Positions 1-7,898 of a stretch of DNA of 64,000 bases are shown here, piece by piece. The DNA comes from Limnobaculum zhutongyuii (lineage in GTDB: Bacteria; Pseudomonadota; Gammaproteobacteria; Enterobacterales; Enterobacteriaceae). Both the position numbers and the translations under genes were made by a program. The DNA lies in contig NZ_CP034752.1 of NCBI RefSeq assembly GCF_004295645.1, positions 806,001 to 870,000 of the forward strand, read 5' to 3'. The notes under the pieces were generated by a model. The model saw only the letters and a program-made list of their open reading frames with translations, was not told where the DNA came from and made no database searches. The stretch's first letter is position 1, and each line of letters begins with the position of its first letter.

Positions 1-2
1 TA

Positions 3-1286
3 GCGCATGCGATTATTGGTGCGGCAGTGGCTCAGGCCAGCGGTAACAGCGCAGCTTCCGGGGCTATTGGTGCTGCAAGCGGTGAGCTGATGGCGCAGTT
101 AATTACCGAGAAGTTGTACGATGGTAGAAAACCGGAAGACTTGACGGAAGCGGAACGCCAGACGGTGGCAGCACTGGCAATGATAGCGTCGGGTGCAATT
201 GGCGGGGTGGCTGGGGATAGTACGGAATCTATGGCAACGGCGGCCGGGGCGGGGTATAACGCGGCAGTGAATAACCACCTGACAACAGGTGAAAAACAGG
301 TTCTTGATCGTAAAGAGAAGGAATACGCCTCAGCCTGTCAGGGTGGTAATGCAGGAAGTGGTGCCTGTCAGGAACTGAAACAAGATATTGATAAGCTGAG
401 AGACAAAGGCAGTAGTATTGATAAAGTGGAAGAGAATGAGTTTGGCCCTGATTTTCAACTTGCAGGTACGGAGCAAATTGAGCACAAGCCGGGGGATATT
501 GTTAGTTGTGTAAACTCCGGGAATGGTTTTTGTGTTGTTACCGAGCAGTCAACCAACAACGGTAAAGAATGGGTTTTAGCTGAGGCTAATGAAGTTCAGG
601 CTATTGCAGCCAAACATCAAAATGGCAGTTCGGAAGACTTTATTAAAGAGCTGGGTGCGGCTTATTTTAATGCGGGGTGTGGATTGCCGGGTGGTGCTTC
701 TGCAATATGTAAGACGTATTCTGCTGCCGGTGGTGCCAATCCGATTGATGGTAAAGTTCCTACGGATGGGGAGCGGTTGTTATGGGCGATGGATGCGGCA
801 ACAAATGCAGCAGGAACGGTGTGGTCAGTTAACCAATTACGTATTACTCCTAATACCTTGGATTATCGGGCTAGTTTAGCTAATCATCTGGCGAATTTTG
901 ATGGTTTTACGCAAAAAACGGGAATTAAAGGGGCTCATAATGCTGATTCATTCTATGCTGCTGCAAGTCAATATAATGTTAAGATAATCAGTGAAATACC
1001 TGGAAACGTTAAAGGTATTACTCAAGTTACATATCAAATTCCAGCATATGATCGAGCAGGTAATATTATAGGATATAAAGCCGCTGAATTGCCTAAAACA
1101 ATTTATGATCCTAAAGTCTTTACAGATCAGAAAATGTTGGATTTAGGGAAAAGGGCATCTGCTATTGGTTATAAAAATGCTATGGCTAGCAGTAATGGTA
1201 CAGCGAATGTCATAGTTGAAGGTGTGACTTTTAGGATTTATGTAGACAAAGCCACTAGTGTTGTACGTAATTTCCATCCTCAATAG
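3..1286 (+). CDS. cdiA: CdiA C-terminal part: pretoxin region plus EndoU-type RNase tip (5' end outside window)
   Basis: This is the carboxy end of a large two-partner-secreted contact-dependent inhibition protein. The frame is open from base 3, so the GTG at 27 is not a real start. About residues 35-95 resemble the PT-VENN pretoxin segment, with a VNN variant in AVNNHL where VENN is expected. The last ~120 residues match the bacterial EndoU nuclease tip: a His motif (KGAHN), YQIPAYDRAGN, KTIYDPKVFTDQ and a closing YVD...NFHP block. Tips of this family cleave tRNA or other RNA in the recipient cell. The immunity gene follows after 13 bases. The EndoU assignment is from motif memory and the delivery role is inferred from family. 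Confidence 0.85.
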   Translation, partial: AHAIIGAAVAQASGNSAASGAIGAASGELMAQLITEKLYDGRKPEDLTEAERQTVAALAMIASGAIGGVAGDSTESMATAAGAGYNAAVNNHLTTGEKQVLDRKEKEYASACQGGNAGSGACQELKQDIDKLRDKGSSIDKVEENEFGPDFQLAGTEQIEHKPGDIVSCVNSGNGFCVVTEQSTNNGKEWVLAEANEVQAIAAKHQNGSSEDFIKELGAAYFNAGCGLPGGASAICKTYSAAGGANPIDGKVPTDGERLLWAMDAATNAAGTVWSVNQLRITPNTLDYRASLANHLANFDGFTQKTGIKGAHNADSFYAAASQYNVKIISEIPGNVKGITQVTYQIPAYDRAGNIIGYKAAELPKTIYDPKVFTDQKMLDLGKRASAIGYKNAMASSNGTANVIVEGVTFRIYVDKATSVVRNFHPQ

Positions 1287-1299
1287 GACAATTTAATTA

Positions 1300-1659
1300 A
1301 TGAAATCATTATTTAAACAAATTGGCAATTTATCTAGAGAAGAAAGAATAATTACTGCTTATTTTGATATTATATTCGGGGATGGATACTTCTTAAAAGC
1401 CGTAGGTTATTTAGTTGAGAAGGTTAGTTTTCATGTAGATGGCGCCTATTGTACTTTTCCTGACATGAATAGTTATTATGAAGAAGAACATTTTGAAGGG
1501 GTTGAGTTTGCTTACGGTTATCCTCCTGAAGAAGAAGATACGATCATCGTAAGCGAAGATACTTGTTTTAGGTATACTCGGCTGGCTTGCGAAAAATACC
1601 TTCAGCTACATCCTGAAGATACTGAAAAAGTTAATGCGCTACTTGCCCAACTGCCATAA
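1300..1659 (+). CDS. cdiI: CdiI-type immunity protein for the EndoU tip
   Basis: A 119-residue acidic cytosolic protein begins 13 bases after the cdiA stop, the standard toxin-immunity arrangement. It should bind and block the EndoU tip encoded just upstream and so protect the producer and its siblings. The sequence has a Cys/Asp/Glu-rich middle (AYCTFPDM, VSEDTCF) and a helical C-terminus ending EDTEKVNALLAQLP. A second immunity gene at 2210-2557 shares that C-terminus almost exactly, which supports the assignment because both sit behind related toxin tips. A strong hairpin terminator follows at 1669. Immunity function is inferred from position and from the paralogue, not from a recognised active site. 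Confidence 0.8.
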   Translation: MKSLFKQIGNLSREERIITAYFDIIFGDGYFLKAVGYLVEKVSFHVDGAYCTFPDMNSYYEEEHFEGVEFAYGYPPEEEDTIIVSEDTCFRYTRLACEKYLQLHPEDTEKVNALLAQLP

Positions 1660-1668
1660 CAAAACAAG

Positions 1669-1705
1669 AAACTCCCGGCTATATATTTTAGTCGGGAGTT
1701 TGTTT
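1669..1705 (+). terminator. Rho-independent terminator after cdiA-cdiI
   Basis: A 12-bp inverted repeat (AAACTCCCGGCT / AGTCGGGAGTTT, one G-T pair) with a 9-base loop is followed by GTTTAA. It lies 10 bases after the cdiI stop and separates the expressed toxin-immunity pair from the orphan module downstream. Confidence 0.8.
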
Positions 1706-1895
1706 AACCATTAAATATTAACTATAACTTCAATTAACTTTCTCTTTTTTATTTTACAGCGTAATCATAAGCTATATGAAATATTTGGAGATTAGGTGAA
1801 ATATGTATCAATTGAAGTCTGGCAACGATAGATATTATAAGATTTAAAACAATATTGATGTCAATACCCTCAACCCAATAGCAAATGAGGAAAAT

Positions 1896-2213
1896 ATGAA
1901 AATTATCGATGAAATTGAAAGTGATGTGAAGGGTATAAGAGAGGTTCAATATAAAATACCATCTTACGATCGTGTCGGAAATATTACAGGTTACAAAGAC
2001 AAAATATTTGTTAAGACAATCTATGACCCCAAAGTTTTTACTGACCAACAAATATTGGATTTGGGGAAACAGGCTGCAAGCAATGGGTATAAAGCAGCTA
2101 TTAAATCAAGACAACGAGAATACACAGCAATAGCTGGTGGGATAAAGTTTCAGATTTATTTGGATCTGAGAACAGGAGTGATTGAAAATTTTCATCCGGT
2201 GGCTAATTTATGA
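1896..2213 (+). pseudogene. Orphan CdiA C-terminal toxin fragment, EndoU type, lacking its N-terminal part
   Basis: The 105 residues align along their whole length with the last ~100 residues of the upstream cdiA, sharing KTIYDPKVFTDQ, LDLGK and a closing NFHP. The first part of the EndoU domain is missing, including the His-containing GAHN motif. The frame upstream of the ATG is closed by TAA at 1845, and there is no secretion or pretoxin sequence. This fits an orphan cdiA-CT cassette left by successive tip acquisitions. Such cassettes are thought to act as a reservoir that can recombine back onto cdiA. As it stands it cannot be exported and is probably inactive. Its stop overlaps the next start. 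Confidence 0.75.
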
Positions 2214-2557
2214 ACGAATATATCTTTGAGAGTATAGATTATAAGAATGATCCTGAGTGGGTTGTTAAATATTATTTTAATTCAATGCATTTACAGGGGA
2301 AATTCATTTTTATGTTGCCGTACCTTTTAAATAAGGTTGGTTGTTGTGTTAATGAAGCGTATTGTTCATTTCCTGATTTTGAGGATCCTGATCCTGAATG
2401 TTATTTCGAAGGGATGATGTTTGGAGTTTGGGGTGGAGAAGTTATTGTTTCTGAATCTGTGGGTTTTAACTATGCTCGTTTAGCTTGTGAAAAGTATCTT
2501 CAGTTGTATCCGGAAGATACTGAAAAAGTTAATACTTTACTTGTTCAATTGCCATAA
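2210..2557 (+). CDS. Orphan CdiI immunity protein
   Basis: This 115-residue protein is paralogous to the immunity protein at 1300-1659. Both have the Cys-containing AYC(T/S)FPD motif, an acidic stretch and a nearly identical C-terminus (ACEKYLQL-PEDTEKVN-LL-QLP). The ATG overlaps the stop of the orphan toxin fragment (ATGA), so the two are translationally coupled. It would protect against the toxin tip whose remnant precedes it, delivered by neighbours that still carry that tip on an intact CdiA. Functional immunity is inferred. The paralogy is seen directly. Confidence 0.75.
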   Translation: MNEYIFESIDYKNDPEWVVKYYFNSMHLQGKFIFMLPYLLNKVGCCVNEAYCSFPDFEDPDPECYFEGMMFGVWGGEVIVSESVGFNYARLACEKYLQLYPEDTEKVNTLLVQLP

Positions 2558-2575
2558 TTCTCAGTGAGGTGATTT

Positions 2576-2926
2576 ATGAGTGCAACTTTTTTTATTGGAT
2601 ATAAGCCTCCAGAAAATGACAACCTTGAGGGTAGCTTGCATGCAGGGCTCAATAGAAGTGCTTCTAATGCATTAGAAGTGCTATTTAAGGAATCTTTACA
2701 AGAAAAGTTTGTAGGTATATATGACCAAATTATGCAATATGAAGCTCTTGACCAAATTAGTTTTATTGAATTAAGCATTACTGATTTCAATATAGCTGTT
2801 CAAGCTATCAGAAATTGTATTTCATCCAGAAAAGAGCCATCAGAATTACAAATTTTTCAAAAAAATGTCTGGGAGGCTCAAATAGAACCACTTATTCAGC
2901 AGGATGAACGTTATCAACAGAGTTAA
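2576..2926 (+). CDS. Small hypothetical protein in the CDI immunity tail
   Basis: A 116-residue soluble, mostly helical protein with no motif I recognise. A clear ribosome site (GTGAGGTG) stands 6 bases before the ATG, and the gene begins 18 bases after the orphan immunity gene on the same strand, so it may be co-transcribed. Its length and its position behind an orphan toxin fragment suggest another immunity or accessory gene of a lost toxin tip. I have no sequence evidence for a partner toxin. No signal peptide or membrane segment is visible. Confidence 0.6.
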   Translation: MSATFFIGYKPPENDNLEGSLHAGLNRSASNALEVLFKESLQEKFVGIYDQIMQYEALDQISFIELSITDFNIAVQAIRNCISSRKEPSELQIFQKNVWEAQIEPLIQQDERYQQS

Positions 2927-2952
2927 TAATTAAGTTCTTAGTCAAAACAAAT

Positions 2953-2974
2953 GCCCCTTTAGAACTTTAGGGGC
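2953..2974 (+). terminator. Possible terminator hairpin
   Basis: The inverted repeat GCCCCT / AGGGGC with a 10-base loop lies 26 bases after the preceding gene. It has no U tract (GGATATCC follows), so termination is uncertain. Confidence 0.35.
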
Positions 2975-3039
2975 GGATATCCATGTTCAGTTTCTAGTAT
3001 CAAAGGAAGAATATGGCGTCAGCCATGTGACGATAGACA

Positions 3040-3231
3040 ATGATAAGTGATGAATTGTATAGCTGTCCTTGTTGCGGGGCTAAAGTTATAGATGAGCTAG
3101 GATGTTATGAAATATGCCCAGTATGTGATTGGGAAAATGATCCCGTGCAGTCATCTGATCCTGAATATGCTGGAGGAGCTAATGAAATGAGTTTAAATTC
3201 TGCCAAAAAGATATACAACAAATTAAAATAG
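3040..3231 (+). CDS. Cysteine-rich CPCC-family protein
   Basis: A 63-residue protein with the pattern SCPCCGAKV...CYEICPVCDWEND, typical of the CPCC family. Its Cys pairs suggest a small zinc-ribbon-like fold. Family members are often found next to polymorphic toxin and immunity genes, which fits this neighbourhood. The C-terminal GGANEMSLNSAKK part is also typical. No strong ribosome site precedes the ATG, so the N-terminus may have been trimmed or the gene may once have been fused to something upstream. Its biochemical function is unknown. Confidence 0.65.
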   Translation: MISDELYSCPCCGAKVIDELGCYEICPVCDWENDPVQSSDPEYAGGANEMSLNSAKKIYNKLK

Positions 3232-3295
3232 TGAGCAGTCCTTGTTGGGGACTGAATGTAACCAGTGGTTCAATAACAAAAGGAGGTGACAAGTA

Positions 3296-3436
3296 ATGGC
3301 AAATAAAATTATGTTTCCTATCAAAGAGTGTCCCTCTTTCGAAAGGCTAGTGGATGTTATTGTTGATGGTTTTGATGAGTTATCCTTATCGACACAACAG
3401 TTAACTGTTGGCGTATCAGCCTTGAACCTAGTGTGA
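3296..3436 (+). CDS. 46-residue ORF with a near-perfect ribosome site, probably a truncated gene
   Basis: An AAAGGAGGTG ribosome site lies 6 bases before the ATG, one of the best in the window. The peptide is soluble (FPIKECPSFERLVDVIVDGF and then a helical tail ending in VSALNLV). It stops abruptly with TGA followed by ATGA, and the next 150 bases hold no continuation that I can read, so I think it is the surviving 5' end of a small immunity-type gene. I do not recognise the family. Confidence 0.5.
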   Translation: MANKIMFPIKECPSFERLVDVIVDGFDELSLSTQQLTVGVSALNLV

Positions 3437-3595
3437 TGATTCAAAAGGTACTGAATAGTAATAATCTGAATTGAAGAAGCAATAGTACTCAGATGTTTTC
3501 ACGAACTTAAAATTTTAATGCACTTAGTGAATATGCCTGTTTAAAAAATGAAATTGGTATGAGGCATATTATTTAAAAGAACAATGGGGAATTTT

Positions 3596-3817
3596 ATGAA
3601 TGAGTTATTTTCCAAACTTGAAGCTATATCTAAAGATGGGGCATCAGTTATAGTTAAAATTGATGGTGAACGTTGGAGTGATGAGCCATCACGCCCTTTT
3701 ACAGTATTAATATTTGGCGGTCCCCTGACTAATGAAACTTCGTTTAGGATAGATTCAGATAACTTGAAAGAGGCTATTGAGGAAGGTATTGCTTATTATA
3801 AAAATAACTTTAACTGA
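3596..3817 (+). CDS. Small hypothetical protein, immunity-tail gene
   Basis: A 73-residue acidic protein. I chose the ATG at 3596 because GGGGA lies 5 bases before it. An in-frame ATG at 3584 would add four residues. The sequence has a strand-rich middle (VIVKIDGERW, FTVLIFGGP) and a C-terminal helix. No family is recognised. Its size, low GC and place in a run of same-strand small genes behind cdiA suggest immunity or accessory function only by context. Confidence 0.5.
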   Translation: MNELFSKLEAISKDGASVIVKIDGERWSDEPSRPFTVLIFGGPLTNETSFRIDSDNLKEAIEEGIAYYKNNFN

Positions 3818-3945
3818 AAATAATTTTTTTGAAAAAAATATGACTTATAGTCAGCTAGTTAACTTATTAAACACTAATTTATTATGAAAATTTTGGCTTA
3901 TATCGTTCCCGACTAGCAGATAATTAAACTAATGAGAAAAAGACT

Positions 3946-4251
3946 ATGAAAAATGATGGTTTTTCTGCCTATTTAAGATTATCAGCACAAAGGGCACTAT
4001 TAGGAAATGTAACGTCTAATATGCGTAGTGTATTTGTAACTATCACTAATAAAAACATGCAGTTGTTTTTTTATTTTGATGGTGAGTTTACAGAGTTAGA
4101 TAAAGAAATCGCATCTTATGTTGAAACGGAGATAATAGCTGACTTTGATGATGATTTTACTATTAAAACCTATGTGGAACGACTAGATTTTCCTGAGTCA
4201 ATCAAAATTATCAATAATGGGTGGTGTATATATTTAAGGAAAGAAAACTGA
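3946..4251 (+). CDS. Putative immunity protein, ~100 residues
   Basis: A 101-residue acidic protein. The opening (MKNDGFSAYLRLSAQRALLG) and the order of blocks (VTITNKNMQLFFYFDGE, then EIIADF, then a closing WCIYLRKE) resemble a widespread family of small proteins found behind CDI and Rhs toxins. I recall the family only as uncharacterised and likely immunity. There is no signal peptide or membrane segment. The gene stands alone, with 128 bases before it and 84 after it, as is usual for orphan immunity genes. Confidence 0.55.
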   Translation: MKNDGFSAYLRLSAQRALLGNVTSNMRSVFVTITNKNMQLFFYFDGEFTELDKEIASYVETEIIADFDDDFTIKTYVERLDFPESIKIINNGWCIYLRKEN

Positions 4252-4335
4252 TCTGTTCTTTAAATTAATCTTGATGATTTTTAAAGTGTTAAATCGTAAT
4301 TGAATTTTAATGGTATATCTTTAAGGAGTGTTGAT

Positions 4336-4755
4336 ATGGGCTTGCAAGCAAGTATTGATATACAGTTTTCTCAAGACTTATCACCTAAGGATATTGTTAT
4401 AAAATTAATAAATAGCGGCTGGAAGATTGATTTCGAGGGCTGTGTCACTTTTATCATGCCTACTGATATAGACGATTATGATTGGAAAACGCTGAAGTAT
4501 AGTGATTTCAAATTGGAAGAATTTATTAATTTTCATAGTGATGAAAATAATTTAGGTATAGTGTTAGTTAGTAGCAACAATATAGGTGGTGAATTCTTGA
4601 TATACTCAGGCTGGATGTCTTTTTCACTCTCTATTAATAGGGTTTATCTTTCTTCTGATACGAAGATTGTGGATTTTAGTTTTTATTTGGAAAAGTTAAG
4701 ACCTTTTACTAAAATGATAAAAGTATCAAGTATTCAATGTGAATTGACTTATTAA
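4336..4755 (+). CDS. Hypothetical protein (139 residues), immunity-tail gene
   Basis: I chose the ATG at 4336 because TAAGGAG lies 8 bases upstream. A TTG at 4300 in the same frame has no ribosome site. The protein is soluble with alternating strands and helices (DIVIKLINSGWKIDFEG, NLGIVLVSSNNIGGEFLIYSG). Its codon use is strongly AT-rich like its neighbours. I do not recognise a family. The context again suggests an immunity or accessory gene collected behind cdiA. Confidence 0.5.
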   Translation: MGLQASIDIQFSQDLSPKDIVIKLINSGWKIDFEGCVTFIMPTDIDDYDWKTLKYSDFKLEEFINFHSDENNLGIVLVSSNNIGGEFLIYSGWMSFSLSINRVYLSSDTKIVDFSFYLEKLRPFTKMIKVSSIQCELTY

Positions 4756-4828
4756 ATCTGATTCTTTTTGTATAATAGCTACGAATACTAAAAATATATT
4801 CCTTTAATTTATCATTAATAAATGAAAA

Positions 4829-5209
4829 ATGAAAATTTCCCAATTAAAATACCCTGAAATGCGTGAAGAATTAATTGATTATATTCACGGATTAAGTGAT
4901 GAAAAGTACCAGTATCAAGCATGGGTGGAAGGTATTCATCCTTGTGGTGGTTATGATGCATTAGATTATGCGGTTCATTTTTTATATGACGACACTGATT
5001 TAGCTGATGATCATGAGTCTATGAACGGCTGGGTTTTAGTTGGGAAAAATGAGTCCAATGTAATAGCTAAAGTTGTTAGTTCTTTAAATGTAGTATTTGA
5101 TAAATATGGAATAGAACTATCTGATAAAGAATACATTGTAAAAGAGGAATGGATAGGCGTTATTAAAGCAGCAAAGGAAGCTGAAAAGATATTATTGAGT
5201 TCAGAATAA
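4829..5209 (+). CDS. SCO4402-like small protein
   Basis: A 126-residue protein whose opening KYPEMREELIDYIHGLSDE and the block YDALDYAVHFLYDDTDL resemble the SCO4402-type family, small proteins common near polymorphic toxins and proposed immunity factors. The C-terminal half (VVSSLNVVFDKYG...SDKEYI) also fits that pattern. Membership is from memory of the motif. It is a single gene in the same orientation as the other CDI-tail genes, with low GC. Confidence 0.55.
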   Translation: MKISQLKYPEMREELIDYIHGLSDEKYQYQAWVEGIHPCGGYDALDYAVHFLYDDTDLADDHESMNGWVLVGKNESNVIAKVVSSLNVVFDKYGIELSDKEYIVKEEWIGVIKAAKEAEKILLSSE

Positions 5210-5351
5210 AATGCGATCCCGAAAAAAATATAGAGGGCTTGCGTTTTAACTGTTAGAGATTAATCACCATCCTCCTTCGCTTAGAAGTAACGTTTAGCAG
5301 TTGCTCGATCTTAAACCCCCATTTTTCCAGTTTATAAGGAAATAGATAAAA

Positions 5352-5930
5352 ATGAGCACCGATGAAATATCTGTAACTTACACAATGAGTGTTAAAGAAA
5401 GAGTCAACGCTCAGGAAAAGATAAAAGGTTCTCTTATACATGAAAAGGTAACTGGTTATTTTTGGGTACATTCATTAGACATGCTATTGATTGCTTCTAC
5501 AGGTATAGCTGTAGTTGCAACACTTATAACATTTTGGAAGATATATGATTTTATGGAAAATAGAACTGCTCTATATGTAGCAGTTGGTGCTTTTATTCTT
5601 TCATTATTTTTTTATTGTATACGTGATGAATTATTCAAGTCTTCTATGAATAAAAATGAATCGAAAGAAAAGGCATATGCTAAATACGCAACCACAGTAA
5701 CAGTGCATCCAGACTTCATTTGCCAAGGTAATGATAAATATGAAGCGCGAACTTTTTGGCATTTTATTTCGAAGATCTACCTAAAAGACGAATTCATCTT
5801 TATTTGTAATAAAGAAAATTATTTTACCGTTATTCCTCTAAGGGCATTTTTAAGTCCAGAGGATGGACAGAATTTTATTGCGTTGGCAAAGCGTTATCTC
5901 AGTGAAAAAGGGAATTCTACACCTTTATAA
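5352..5930 (+). CDS. YcxB-like membrane protein
   Basis: A 192-residue protein. Two membrane helices lie at about residues 47-67 and 77-95 (LLIASTGIAVVATLITF; YVAVGAFILSLFFY). The C-terminal cytosolic domain (VTVHPDFICQ, WHFISKIYLKDEFIFI, VIPLRAFLS) has the layout of YcxB-like proteins. Members in toxin-immunity loci are often suspected of immunity function at the inner membrane. It is the last of the AT-rich CDI-tail genes before conserved genes begin. An AAGGA lies about 10 bases upstream of the ATG. Confidence 0.6.
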   Translation: MSTDEISVTYTMSVKERVNAQEKIKGSLIHEKVTGYFWVHSLDMLLIASTGIAVVATLITFWKIYDFMENRTALYVAVGAFILSLFFYCIRDELFKSSMNKNESKEKAYAKYATTVTVHPDFICQGNDKYEARTFWHFISKIYLKDEFIFICNKENYFTVIPLRAFLSPEDGQNFIALAKRYLSEKGNSTPL

Positions 5931-6037
5931 TCTCTTAGTGAAAACCGCACGTAATGGTCTGCTGCACCCCAGAAAGATTAAAACTCAGCAGTGGATGAGT
6001 AGAGAAAATGGCATCTCAGCATGATATTCATTGTAGA

Positions 6038-6064
6038 AACAATGAGTTTTTACCCATCATTGTT
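6038..6064. terminator. Hairpin between convergent YcxB-like gene and kptA
   Basis: AACAATGA / TCATTGTT forms an 8-bp stem with an 11-base loop rich in T. It lies 4 bases past the kptA stop (minus strand) and is a plausible terminator for kptA, without a long U tract. Confidence 0.4.
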
Positions 6065-6068
6065 CTGG

Positions 6069-6608
6069 TTAATCAATAAACCCAACCGGCACAGACCCAC
6101 TCAACCAAACCCCATTCTCCGCCCGATAAAACACCAACCCCTGCCGATACATCTCCAGCGCCTTAATCTTTAACACCACAGGTTTACCATGCCGTTGCCC
6201 GACGGCCACCGCCGTAGCTTCATCCGCAGACAAATGTACATACTGACGCGACCCGGCAATCAACCCCTGCTCGCGAATAGAATCAAGAAAACGGGTCGCT
6301 GTGCCATGGTATAAAAATTCTGGCGGAACTTGCTCTTCATAGCGGATATCCACCTGAGCAGAGGAATGCCCCTGAACGGCCCGGATCCGCAGACCATCTT
6401 GCGAAATAGCAAACCGCTTTTTATCGCTGGTTTCGACCACTGACTGAATTAAGGCCGGCTCAAGGTGTTTACCGTCTTTAGCGGCACAGGCGATCAAGGT
6501 CTTAATATCTGCCCATCCTTCACTATCCAGCGTTAACCCAATAGCTTCCGGCTGATGACGCAAAACGTAACTTAAAAATTTACTGATATCGGCGTGTTGT
6601 TTATCCAT
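6069..6608 (-). CDS. kptA: RNA 2'-phosphotransferase KptA
   Basis: A 179-residue Tpt1/KptA-family enzyme. It transfers an internal RNA 2'-phosphate to NAD, giving ADP-ribose 1",2"-cyclic phosphate and nicotinamide. The N-terminal winged-helix part shows SKFLSYVLRHQPEAIGL, the family signature with its Arg-His. The C-terminal NAD-binding part shows YHGTATRFLDSI and HLSADEATAVAVGQRHG. Length is normal. It is transcribed with the Xre regulator, whose stop lies 26 bases upstream. The bacterial substrate is not settled. A role in RNA repair or in reversing RNA damage is a reasonable inference. Confidence 0.92.
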   Translation of the reverse strand: MDKQHADISKFLSYVLRHQPEAIGLTLDSEGWADIKTLIACAAKDGKHLEPALIQSVVETSDKKRFAISQDGLRIRAVQGHSSAQVDIRYEEQVPPEFLYHGTATRFLDSIREQGLIAGSRQYVHLSADEATAVAVGQRHGKPVVLKIKALEMYRQGLVFYRAENGVWLSGSVPVGFID

Positions 6609-6634
6609 CTCTTTTATCCTGAAAAATGTCCGTT

Positions 6635-6904
6635 TTAAGCCACGTTTTTTGCTGCATATAACCCCAAAACCGCCTCGGCAAACTCGTCGTCAACGGTATA
6701 GAAATAACATTCCGGCACATTAAGTACTTTGGCAATTGAACACATCATTTCAAATGTAGGGCGATAAGTCCCACTCTCATACTGAGAAACGCGTGAACGA
6801 GCGGTGGATTCATCAATTCCAGCCATAACGCCCAATTTCTCTTGAGTCAGGCGGGCTTTTTTTCTGGCGGCCTTAAGGCGTTTTGGCAGCATGACATCAA
6901 CCAT
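6635..6904 (-). CDS. Xre-family transcriptional regulator
   Basis: An 89-residue Cro/C1-type helix-turn-helix protein. The HTH covers about residues 7-60 (KRLKAARKKARLTQEKLGVMAG...SRVSQYESGTYRP), followed by a short C-terminal tail. I use the ATG at 6904; another ATG at 6892 is possible. It is divergent from the 83-residue gene at 7018 and upstream of kptA. An imperfect palindrome in the gap at 6964-6990 could be its operator. Its target is unknown. Confidence 0.8.
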   Translation of the reverse strand: MVDVMLPKRLKAARKKARLTQEKLGVMAGIDESTARSRVSQYESGTYRPTFEMMCSIAKVLNVPECYFYTVDDEFAEAVLGLYAAKNVA

Positions 6905-6963
6905 CAATTAAACACATTGACGATATGTTTAGCATCCCTTAACATTTAAGTTGTTTAGAATAA

Positions 6964-6990
6964 CTGAACAAATCAGGCGAATTGTTTCAG
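6964..6990. promoter_or_regulatory. Candidate operator in the Xre/7018 divergent gap
   Basis: The segment begins CTGAACAAAT and ends AATTGTTTCAG, an imperfect inverted repeat centred on AGGCG. Two TGTTTAG direct repeats lie just to its left, at about 6923 and 6950. The position between divergent genes and next to an Xre gene makes an autoregulatory site plausible. Confidence 0.35.
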
Positions 6991-7017
6991 ATAAAAAGGA
7001 CATACAAGGTTAATCAA

Positions 7018-7269
7018 ATGGTTAAACAACACATGCTGCAACAATTTGTTGTAATTGAACGGGTAACTTATCGACATAGACCTGACTTTGGCCTGAAACT
7101 GCTGGCAGTGACTGATTCATCAGAAAGGGCGGAACAACTGGTGCAACAGCTCAGGCAGTCCTATCAACAAAACGAACATAACCTGATCAGTTTTCTCTAT
7201 TTAACCGTAGATAACGCCTTGCTTGAGCAACGATTGGGAATGGCTGATGCCGCAGAAAGCGGCATTTAA
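7018..7269 (+). CDS. Hypothetical protein (83 residues), divergent from Xre regulator
   Basis: I chose the ATG at 7018, with AAGG 8 bases upstream. The frame also opens earlier at a TTG without support. The product is soluble with an amphipathic helix (SERAEQLVQQLRQSYQQ) and no membrane segment or known motif. It is convergent with fldB, which ends 7 bases away. I do not recognise a family. Divergence from the Xre gene suggests it may be that regulator's target. Confidence 0.5.
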   Translation: MVKQHMLQQFVVIERVTYRHRPDFGLKLLAVTDSSERAEQLVQQLRQSYQQNEHNLISFLYLTVDNALLEQRLGMADAAESGI

Positions 7270-7275
7270 CACCAA

Positions 7276-7794
7276 CTATAGCAGCGCCTGCATCTCAGCT
7301 AAAATTTGCTCACACCAGTTTTCAATGCGTTCATCGCTGGCGTCATACTGCACCACATCATCCAGCGCTAAACCAACAAACTGGCTGCCATCCGGCGTAA
7401 CGGCTCGCTGGCTGGTAAAGTTATAGCCTTCGGTTGGCCAGTAGCCGATAAACTTAACGCCCATCGGTTTAAGATGGTCGTGCAGCATACCCAGCGCGTC
7501 CAGAAACCATTCACTGTAGCCATCCTGGTCGCCCATACCGTAAAGCGCCACGATCTTACCGTGCAGGTCAACACGCTCCAGCGCTCCCCAAACCTTATCC
7601 CAGTCTTCCTGCAGTTCGCCGAAATCCCAGGTAGGAATACCCATGATCAGAATGGGATACTGCTCCATCAGGGTAACGGGATCGTCTTTAACGTTGTGCA
7701 GAACCACTAAATCTTCACCGAGAAAATCGCGGATTTTTTCTGCCGCCATTTCGGTATAACAGGTACTTGAACCATAAAACAGGCCGATCTTCAT
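7276..7794 (-). CDS. fldB: Flavodoxin 2
   Basis: A 172-residue flavodoxin. The FMN phosphate loop is at residues 7-14 (YGSSTCYT, where FldA-type proteins have GS-TG-T), and the FMN-binding aromatic region includes IPTWDFGELQEDW and GMGDQDGYSEWF. It is a cytosolic one-electron carrier and length is typical. Its place immediately upstream of and divergent from xerD is the conserved enterobacterial order. In E. coli this flavodoxin belongs to the SoxRS regulon. I did not find a clear soxbox here. Confidence 0.95.
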   Translation of the reverse strand: MKIGLFYGSSTCYTEMAAEKIRDFLGEDLVVLHNVKDDPVTLMEQYPILIMGIPTWDFGELQEDWDKVWGALERVDLHGKIVALYGMGDQDGYSEWFLDALGMLHDHLKPMGVKFIGYWPTEGYNFTSQRAVTPDGSQFVGLALDDVVQYDASDERIENWCEQILAEMQALL

Positions 7795-7898
7795 GGTGTA
7801 TATCGCTTTATTACGGGTAGAAGTTTAGGGGGAAGTATACCAGATAGGGTATTATCAGACATAATTAAGCAAAAGGTAGTGTCAGCGAAGGAGGAAAG

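Noticed and set aside
1749..2051. Minus-strand frame of 100 codons over the orphan toxin
   Set aside because: It is antisense to the orphan EndoU fragment, has no ribosome site and resembles nothing.
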